DNA of 64,000 nucleotides from Dromaius novaehollandiae (taxonomy: Eukaryota > Chordata > Aves > Casuariiformes > Dromaiidae), in the NCBI RefSeq assembly GCF_036370855.1, contig NC_088113.1, positions 20,170,501-20,234,500 on the forward strand. The letters are read 5' to 3'. This document shows, piece after piece, positions 56,264-64,000 of this stretch. Within the stretch, counting starts at the first letter, position 1. Each line of letters starts with the position of its first letter. The notes below the pieces were generated by a model that saw nothing but the letters and a program-made list of their open reading frames with translations, ran no database searches and was not told the DNA's origin. The position numbers and the translations under genes were made by a program.

Positions 56264-58237
56264 CACCAGGGACATAAACTGTCTTGGGCGGGATGCAGCA
56301 GCCACTTGAACAGGAAGTCTGACAACCGAAGCTGTGGGAGTTTCGAGGAGGGGTCAAAATGCAACTTAGCCAGGACACAGGACTAATACGCCCAAGTATT
56401 ACAAAGTAAAAAAAGACATGTAAAGTAGTGTGAGAACACAAAGCAAAGCTAAAAAATTTCTCTGCCCAGCTCGGCTCACCAGCCATGGGTCACTTCAGCA
56501 AGCACCCATGCTAAGTTGGGCACGTTAATCCCTGTCATCACTCAACACTCGAGCATGGGAAACAGTCATTGGGGAGGGAAGGGCACTGAACAACCATTGT
56601 TAAACCCTCGAGCTAAACCCAGTGCGTGGAGAACATGAATTCAGAACAATGAAAAGGGTATGGCCAGTTTAGTTAGAAACCGATGGATGCTGATACGCTC
56701 AAGGCAGTCCACGTCACCTTCTACATCTGCCGTGAAGCTGGAACTTCGGTGCCCAACACAGCAGAATCCAAGTGCTTTCCAGGAGGAAAGAGTCACTATA
56801 ACAGATTTCTTGAAGACATTTCTCTTCTTGCTTCATTTCACTGTTGCTCTGTGGTTTCTGAGCTGTCTGCAGTAATGCTAAATCACACATGACTTAACAA
56901 CCCTGATCGTATCTCCTTCAGCCTTAGATTTTCTGATTAGCTCAGCAGTGAATCAGACAGGCTTGGCCCTTGTAAGAAGGGGAAGCCCTGCCCAGAGTAA
57001 CAACTTTTTTAATTTTCTTAGAAATAGATAAAAAGAGTAGCATGAAAAGAGCAAAACTCTTCATTAGAAAAATGATTCACAGAATAAAAGGGATCTGATT
57101 TTTTTTTAACTTAAGGAAAAAAATGCATTCAGTATCCTTAAGATACTGAAAATAGTGAAATTTCTAACAAAAACAAGTCCCACCAGAAACAGAGTCTGAT
57201 GGAACCACCATCTCCTCTGGGGCAAAGGCTGGCTGCCACCAACGCAGCACATAACCTAGGGGAGAAGTTATCCTTCCTGTCTGAGGACTGTTCATGCTGC
57301 AGGGAAGGGCGTTTTGCTTGCTTGGCCGGCCTCCAGCGTAGCCTGAAGCTCTTCCACCGGCAGGGCTGCGTGCTCAGCACAGACCTCCTGAGCTTTGTAC
57401 TCATCCAAGGCCCATTCGGACCCAGGATTGGGTCCTGAGGGTTTTTTAATCTAAAAGGAACCCGTGTTCAACGAGCCACCTAGGACAGAAAAACTCAAGT
57501 AATGATGGCAGAAGCATAAGGTTCCCCACAGAGTTGTTCCTAGCTAGAAGCTGAGACTCTGTTACTCTTCCGTCTTATTCCCCCAGTTTTGGCATGTTGC
57601 TTGTGGAATGATGCAACTTTCTATGCCAAATCAATGGGTTTGGCCATAACATGGCCTAGGGATACTCTTACAGTCTGACTGAAGAAATACGTTGCTTGAG
57701 ACTGCTCGTACCCACCTCCACGCTGCCAGTTTTCTGTCTATTCGTTATACCAGGACTGCAAGTAACTACTCTCAACCTAACTAAGATCCCACATAAATCC
57801 CCTAGCACAGAACGGACGGGAGAGAGCCGTTGAAGCAATCTGCCGTTGCTTTTGTCACCCGGCACTAGTACCTGCCCTTTCTGCTCTGCCGGAACGTGCC
57901 TGGGACCCTGCCCCCACTTGCAGGCGTTCAGTTGGCTGCTGCGGAGACAAGCCACAGTTGATGGCAGGATGTGGGGCTTTCAAAGCCCCTCCTCGGCTGG
58001 TGCACAGCCAGCAACGTTACCACCCAAGCGACTACAGACTGAATGGAGGCACTACCACAGTGATAACAGAGGAAAGACGTGCGCAGGAGAGCAGGGAATC
58101 GTATTTCTTGCAGCCAGTCCTTATACAAGGCTTAGGCTTACTGAATGCTTTCAGGGCTAGACAGACATATACTCTTCCCCGTCCCAGCAGAGCTCAGCTC
58201 AGTAGCATCTAGTTTTGGAAACTGCTGCTTTTCAGCC

Positions 58238-58362
58238 CAGTTTTCAAGCTGGACAGACTGAGGTCCAGAGGAGTGGGATGGCTCACCCAGGCTCTGAGGC
58301 TGAGCGCGGGGCCTGCCTAGAAGGACGACCGCTGCAGTCCAACGCCTTCCTCAGAGAGACTA
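58238..58362 (-). mobile_element. MIR-type SINE abutting the ZGPAT stop codon
   Basis: GGACAGACTGAGGTCCAGAG, GATGGCTCACCCAGGCTCTG, then GCAGTCCAACGCCTTCCTCA and GAGAGACTAG follow the antisense MIR order (aaACTGAGGcaCAGAG ... ttGCCCAAGGtc ... CAGTCCAGTGCTCTATCCACTAG). Its right end reaches the TAG stop of ZGPAT at 58360-58362, so the element would form the start of the 3'UTR. Confidence 0.5.
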
Positions 58363-61300
58363 GAACTCAGTCATTTTTTTGTGTGTGTCTGCTTTCTTCT
58401 GCTCCCGCTGCAGACTGGCTTCCTGGGCCTGCAGCTGCCCCAGCTGCTTGTGAGCATTAGCCAGTTTCTCCTCCAGCTGAGCTGTAGCAACGCTGTGCCT
58501 GAAAGCAAAAGGCGTTAAAAAAATATCATCCTGCAGGCCAAGAGCAAAGGTCTGCCATCATCCTGGGAGGGGACCCCCTTTCCTATGGGATTAGCGCAAG
58601 TGCTGAAAGCCAGGAAGTACCTGATGCTCAGCACAACCTGAGTTGCAAAATGTACAGATCTTCCTGTGACGCTCAACAGAAACACTGTGGAGGTGGGCGT
58701 GGGAAAGAAAGGACTCCAGTACTTTTCCTCAAAAAGCTCCTCTCTCCCGCATCTCGAATTCCACCCAAGGGACCCCAGACAAATATGCTCATGACCGAGC
58801 TGGTCTGAAGAGCACATTAAAGGCTCTGTCCTCTACCTCCCCTTACGTCCCATCCAAATGTGTTTCATCTGTTCCTGCGCCACCCGATTTGAAGCCCCTC
58901 CCTTCCCAGAAGGGCCAAGAATGATCAGTTCATCCTGTAGCCCCAAGGAGGACTTTTTCCTACCGTCCAATGTTGCGTGCCAAGGCCTGCTGGATTCCTC
59001 TGATATCCTTCTGCGTTTGTTCAATCTTTTCCATTGTCTGGAAGAGGCGGACGCTCAGGGCCTTCTTGGTGCTCTTGCTAGCATGGTAGATCTCTTTGCT
59101 GTTCCTCTGCGGCAACGCTGTCCCTCCAGCCTTCTCTCCAGTGCTCTTCCCCCGCAGTTTCTCATTCAAAAAGTCAAACACATTGCGGGAAGGCTTACGG
59201 CTGCCCGCAGGGGACCGGCCAGCACTGTTTCCCTTTCCTTGGCATTTTCTTGGTTTGCCTGGGTCCAGCTTCCCCTGTTTCTTCTTCTGAAGCACCTCAG
59301 CACACTGGTCAAGGGACTTCCCTCGAGGAAGCACTACGGCCTGCACCGGCTCCACGCGTCCCTCAGAATTCTTCCCTAAACCTGAGGGGGAGAAGCCGTG
59401 AGGAGAGGCACCAAGCCACTACCACAGGGACACTGCCTTCCCCAGTCACCTCTCGCCACAAACTGCGACTGACAAGCTTAGAACAAGCTTTTGAGGTACA
59501 AAGTCGTGACTACCATCAAAGTCAAGGGGGGCAGCAAGGGCCACAGACATTTGTGATGGATGCTATGACAGGAGGCTTCTGCAGCAGAAGATAAGTGATA
59601 AAAAGCCCACGGCCATCCGTCAGGCTAATTTCTATGAAACTAGGTTCAGCTTCACATTCTCAGCTACCTAAACCAGGTTCTCCTTAAAACTGGTTTGGTT
59701 TCTCCAGAAGAACTAGAGACAAACGCAAGTAGCAGACTAGTCTCCTAAAACCCCCAAGGCTCAGTACAATTTGTATAGCGAGAAGCTAGTTCAGCAGGCT
59801 TTGCAGTCTGTGTCTAGAGCCAGAAGATGCTTTAACACAGACATCAGAAGCTTCATAGATCAGCTCTCTTCTGTCTAAAGCCTTTGAACATCTCATACAA
59901 CAGTTCTCGCAGCTTTAATCGTGAGCTTGACCGTGGTTCTAAATGCCTCTAATTTTTGCTATTACCATACAGGTACTGGTGTATACATGTGCCTGTACTT
60001 AGATGAAATATCCCTTCTCACTTTTTAACACTTCCACACAGGCATGATTCATCACAGTCTGAGCCTTATCTAACAGGCCCTTCAGCAAAGGAGTTTTAGC
60101 CTCATGCAAAATCTTGCTCTTTGTAACCAGCCCCTGGGATCCATCATAAGACTAAGGTTACGAGGCAGGCAAATAAACTCAAGCCCTCACACCCCTGGGA
60201 TCATCTTCTCCCCTTACCTTTTCCAAATTCATATCCCATCTGAGCAAGCAGTTTGGAGCCAATTCCACGAGTATGGGCTTCCCAGCCACCGAAAGAGGAA
60301 CTGCAAGCTGGAGTCCATTCCCCGTTCTCTGGGATGGCTGAATCTATCACTGTGGCACAGAAGAGACAGATCAGTGAAAGGCAAACAAAACTGCTACGTG
60401 AAACCTTCAGCTGAGGGTAGGGGAGGCCCACACAACACGAAAACCCCGCACTAGGCAGGGATTGACTGCACATATAATCTTATAGTTCCAGGGAGAACAA
60501 TCCAGAAGTTTTTATGCTTCTCTGCCTTACTCCTGGGATGATCACAGACAGTGACATACACCACCAGAGTAGAATTTGGCACTGAGTCTACTGCAAGTAT
60601 CATTCCGCACCTCCACCTCAATTCTCTTGTATGAGGCTCCTCTAAGCCGCTACGCTAATTTTGTATTATTAGCATCCAATAATCTCAATTGGAACAAATT
60701 TAAAGAGCTCTAGGACACAGCTTTGTCCCTGTGAAGTAACTGGGGCACTAGCACAAGGAGGGTGTTGCCTGTGTAATCTTAAAGTTAAGTTACTTGGGCT
60801 CCTTCTGTGTCAGCTTTCGACAGTAAAACAGGGCAGGGCTGTTACTCCTACTCCCCCAAAGCACTGGGAGGACCAAACACTTGCAATTCCTGGGATCTTG
60901 TATTCCAGTATCATGGAGTTACATGAAGCTCTCAGAGAGACTAGGAAGCCTTCTGATTTATTTATTTATTAGCTCAACTCAGTCAGTCACATAAAAGAAA
61001 GCCACACACTCACAGCTTGGAACCTACCCGTAAAGTACACCCTCTATTTTCATTTGTTCGGAGTTCTCATGGAAACCCCCAGCTTTCATTAGCCTAGTAG
61101 AGTAATTTGCATGAAACCAAGATTGTAGTTAGCAATTGTAACATAACAGATACTTAGTGTTCTCTGTTATCTTTCAGCAACACATAAAGAGATTATCTCC
61201 TCTTTCATCAGACACGATACGCCTGTGATGAAAGCTGCAAGCCAGGAGAGTAATTCAGTAGGTCCCAGAGAGGAGGGCAAGCCTAGCTCACAGGCCGTTT

Positions 61301-63814
61301 TTGCGCAGGTCCTCCCCACTCTCTACCTTTAGCGTAGCCAGAATCATCAACGCTATCTTCATCAGATTCAGCAGAGGAGGCGCCATCTTCGCTTCGTAAC
61401 GGGGGAATGATACCGTCTCCTTCTACAACAGCTTCCTTCAGCAGAAGGGAATCAAACTTCACAGTGTAGTAGCCACTGTCGATGTCTACGGAAGGAAAAG
61501 CAATGGACAGGAGTTCAAGTGCACAATGTGCAGCTGGCAGAGGGCTTTCTACAGCACAGTTAGCTTCAGTGGGAGAAGATGAAGGCCCAAGGAACATGTG
61601 TTTAAAGAAAAACTCTGGATTTTTTTTGCTTGAGATTTCTGTCTAGAAGGGAGAAGTATTCGCTGCAGTGAAGAGCTATTTCCACAGTGCCTGTGTTCAT
61701 ACTTAGAGACATATTTATAAAAGTAATGAAAGACAGGTTGCTGAGAAATTGAATTAAAGAGAAGGCAAACATGTTCCCTCAGACCTAGCAATAGCCAAAG
61801 AAAGAAGGAAAGTGGGAATAAACCCCCACCCTGCCCAGGACACAGAGGAGCCTGTATCAGCAGCTGACAAGCAGGGCCAGCTCCCTCAGCTTTTCTTTAA
61901 ACAAGCGCAGATTATTGCAATTCTAGCATTCATGCAAGTTCCTGTAATACCTGTCTCTCTCCTACCAGTGCAGTTAATGTCTACATAGTTTTTTTATTCC
62001 CATACTCCTGCTCCTATGTTACCTTCTTGTCTAATGCTCTGTTTCCTAACCTCTTCCCATCCCAAGCCCTACAAAACTCAGAATATTTTCTCAGCTCTTT
62101 CCAAATTTTCAGTTTAGGCCTGTAACAACCTAGTCTACTTTTTTACATCATCAAACAAAACAGTCAACTTTTTTATGTCACATAAGTGTCCATGTTCACC
62201 CTCCATATAGCAGCCTGACAAAACACACTAAAACAAGACTCACCAGTTATTTTTGCAGTGTACCATATTCCATCACTGTGTTTTGCTAGGCAAGCCGAGC
62301 CCACCTCCAGAGTGCTCAGATTGGGCTCCTGAAATGGCTGAAGCTCTTCCACAGACACCACTTGCCCATGGGAAAACCTGCCAGGGATGGTGGAAGAAGA
62401 ATTATATCTGTCCCACTTGGAAAGGGTTTAAATAAAAATTCCTTCCCTCATCAAAGAAAATATGAGCCAGTTGTCAGCAGCGACGAATCTTCACCAATAA
62501 TTATCAAAGTTTTATCACACGCTATGTCAATCACCCAAGATATTCTTCAGTTTTCATCTTAAAGACATTATTTATGACATTTGACAGTGCATTCTATCCT
62601 AGAGAATTAAGCTCTTCTTGCTAGTGACATGCCCAGTAAAAAATTTCACAGAATTAAATTCTGTGAAATGCAGAATTCACAGAATTCACACAGAAATGTA
62701 GGTCTCTAGTCCAAACTCCTGCTCGAAGCAAGACCAGCTTCAAAGACAGATCAGGTTGCTCAAGGCCTTCTCTAGCTAAGTCTTGAAAATCTCCAAAGAT
62801 GGAGACTCCACGACCTCTCAGTGCAACTTGTATGCATGCACTATCTACAGACTAACTTTTTTTTTTTTTTTTTTAAACATCTTAATCGATTATTAATGTA
62901 GCTACTCAGTGGAGTGGGTAAAATCTCTGCATTCTTCCACGGGATTTACCATTTCACCTCTGCATTAGCTGAAGAGAACAGTCAAACTGCTCGATGCCAC
63001 TGTTTACCATATCACAGTTTAAAAACAGAAAAAAAATATTTGGCAAAATTCCACCTGGTACAAAAGCCAAACGTGGCACTTTCAGAGGAGCTTTCTTCCC
63101 TTGCATGACAAGGCCTTTAGCAAAAAGAAAGCCATAAATTTCCTCCCACCCCTTTCTTTTTTACCGACAGTTCTCTTTAAATCTGCATTTGTCATCCAAG
63201 AAGAATGGACACGGCTTCAAAGACTTGTGCGTTGGATAGAGATACAGCACTCTGACTCCTGCACTGCCATCTTCCAAGTATTCTGTGCCCACAATCATGG
63301 CATTATGGTACTCCAGGGTCCCCCAAGAACTGTAGTATGGGGCTTTAACCTTCATCCCACTCAACTCCTCCTCCTCTCTGTCAGACTCCTCCTCCTCCTC
63401 CTCCTCCTCTTCACTGTACTTTGATTCACTTTTCTCATCAGTTTGTTCCTCTCTCTTTGATGATAGCTCAACGTTAGTAGCTGGAGGTTTGTGCTCAGTT
63501 CCAAGCTCAGCAATGGCTTCTTTAAAAGCAGCATATTCCTCATCTTGGGTGGAACTGTCTAGGTTGGCCTCCCGCTCGAGGGGGCCTACAGGGGAGGAGG
63601 AGGATGCGCTCGGATCTAACGTAGCCAGAAGTTTGCTCTTTTTAATAGACACCAGGCTAGATTCAGTCAGTTCTATCAGCTGCTTTAGGTCTTCCTGCAG
63701 CTGAATCAAGTCAGCGTGCTGCGAGGGGTCGAGGCCGGCCCCCAGGGCCCGCTCCACCTGCTGCAGCTGGGCGCCGTAGCTGTGGATGGCGGCCTCCAGG
63801 CTCTCCTCGTCCAT
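58360..63814 (-). CDS. ZGPAT: ZGPAT, CCCH zinc-finger and G-patch protein
   Basis: There are six coding exons: 63814-63165, 62377-62244, 61485-61327, 60349-60218, 59381-58964 and 58498-58360. They give 1632 nt, or 543 residues (human about 531), and all phases close. I chose the start MDEESLEA over the in-frame ATG three codons upstream because human ZGPAT starts there. Domains: an N-terminal helical segment; an acidic run (about 137-157); one CCCH finger (C202, C210, C216, H220; spans the exon 1/2 junction); a Tudor-like segment (about 243-275, GSACLAKHSDGIWYTAKIT, then GYYTVKFD); a G-patch (about 342-385, TRGIGSKLLAQMGYEFGKGL, across exons 4/5); RNVFDFLNEKL; and a C-terminal coiled coil ending KKMTEF. 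ZGPAT is a nuclear NuRD-linked repressor of EGFR-type genes and its G-patch activates the DHX15 helicase. Confidence 0.95.
62640..62860 (-). mobile_element. CR1 LINE 3' end in ZGPAT intron 1
   Basis: On + it reads TCTAGTCCAAACTCCTGCTC, CAGATCAGGTTGCTCAAGGC, then TCTCCAAAGATGGAGACTCC and ACGACCTCTC, the classic antisense CR1 3' region. The left end carries the short tandem tail typical of CR1 (TTCTGTGAA / TTCACAGAA repeats), here folded as a palindrome at 62643-62669. A poly(T) run follows at 62858-62875. Confidence 0.88.
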
Positions 63815-64000
63815 CGTCAGCACAGCGCAGGCGGCTCCGACCGCGTCCCTTCGGCGAACTCACGACACATTCGAGCAGGTTACTTAGAGCGATGAACGGG
63901 TCTCCGGGCGCAGCCGCCAGCGGCTAAACCCACCGTCCTGCTGCTTCCCCGGAGGAGGCCCGACGCGGCGCCTGCAGCGGGGGACACGGAGCGGCGCGTT
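63815..64000 (-). promoter_or_regulatory. ZGPAT: ZGPAT 5'UTR / promoter edge
   Basis: GC- and CpG-rich sequence lies upstream of the ZGPAT start codon up to the window edge. It is consistent with a CpG-island promoter that continues beyond the window. No TATA box is visible. Confidence 0.45.

Larger units (their letters stand above)
51371..58240. other. LIME1-ZGPAT intergenic region, no gene seen
   Basis: About 7 kb. It is GC-rich up to roughly 52900, with a small GTGCACGGAGC-type repeat at 52266-52366, and then of ordinary composition. No open frame has a domain or a splice partner. Contents seen are an antisense MIR near 53005-53130, poly(T)/poly(A) runs, and possible ZGPAT poly(A) hexamers. 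Noncoding 5' exons of LIME1 or a long ZGPAT 3'UTR could lie here. Confidence 0.6.

Noticed and set aside
58858-59379. 173-codon + strand frame
   Set aside because: It is antisense to ZGPAT exon 5, whose peptide is strongly family-like.

Overview
The window looks like bird nuclear DNA, probably a microchromosome segment homologous to human 20q13.33. The evidence is intron-rich vertebrate genes with GT/AG splice sites, CR1 retrotransposon fragments, ancient amniote MIR-type SINEs, and an abrupt change from AT-rich long introns (1-34 kb) to very GC-rich DNA full of minisatellites (about 34.7-52.4 kb). Gene content and order match the human ZGPAT-LIME1-SLC2A4RG-ZBTB46 block. The species cannot be fixed from the sequence, and a non-avian reptile is not excluded.

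Left half, + strand: the 3' part of ZBTB46. The BTB-domain exon lies off the left edge. Exon A (7857-8138) is followed by two alternative 3' ends. The distal, canonical end is exon E (23844-24019) plus exon F (29319-29705), with a 3'UTR of about 4.5 kb. Between exons A and E sit three further exons, B, C and D (14059-14231, 15405-15456, 15547-16100). They have good splice sites, match exon A in reading phase, encode a different array of four zinc fingers, and end with a stop codon and an AATAAA signal. This looks like a second DNA-binding end for the same BTB protein, and it is the main discovery candidate.

Middle: ZBTB46 and SLC2A4RG converge on a 1.2-kb pure polypyrimidine/polypurine tract (34690-35919).

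Right half, - strand: SLC2A4RG (8 coding exons, 474 aa, one C2H2 finger plus a C-terminal C-clamp), LIME1 (4 coding exons, 309 aa, transmembrane adaptor with a tyrosine-motif tail) and ZGPAT (6 coding exons, 543 aa, CCCH finger, Tudor-like segment, G-patch, coiled coil). Each coding model was built by hand from splice sites, and all junction phases close. At least nine separate tandem-repeat arrays fill the introns and gaps of the SLC2A4RG-LIME1 interval. They create many long open frames that are not genes. The 7.7 kb between LIME1 and ZGPAT shows no gene.

The four genes do not form a pathway. Three act in transcription or RNA regulation (ZBTB46, SLC2A4RG, ZGPAT), and LIME1 is a lymphocyte signalling adaptor. 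Their linkage is conserved synteny.
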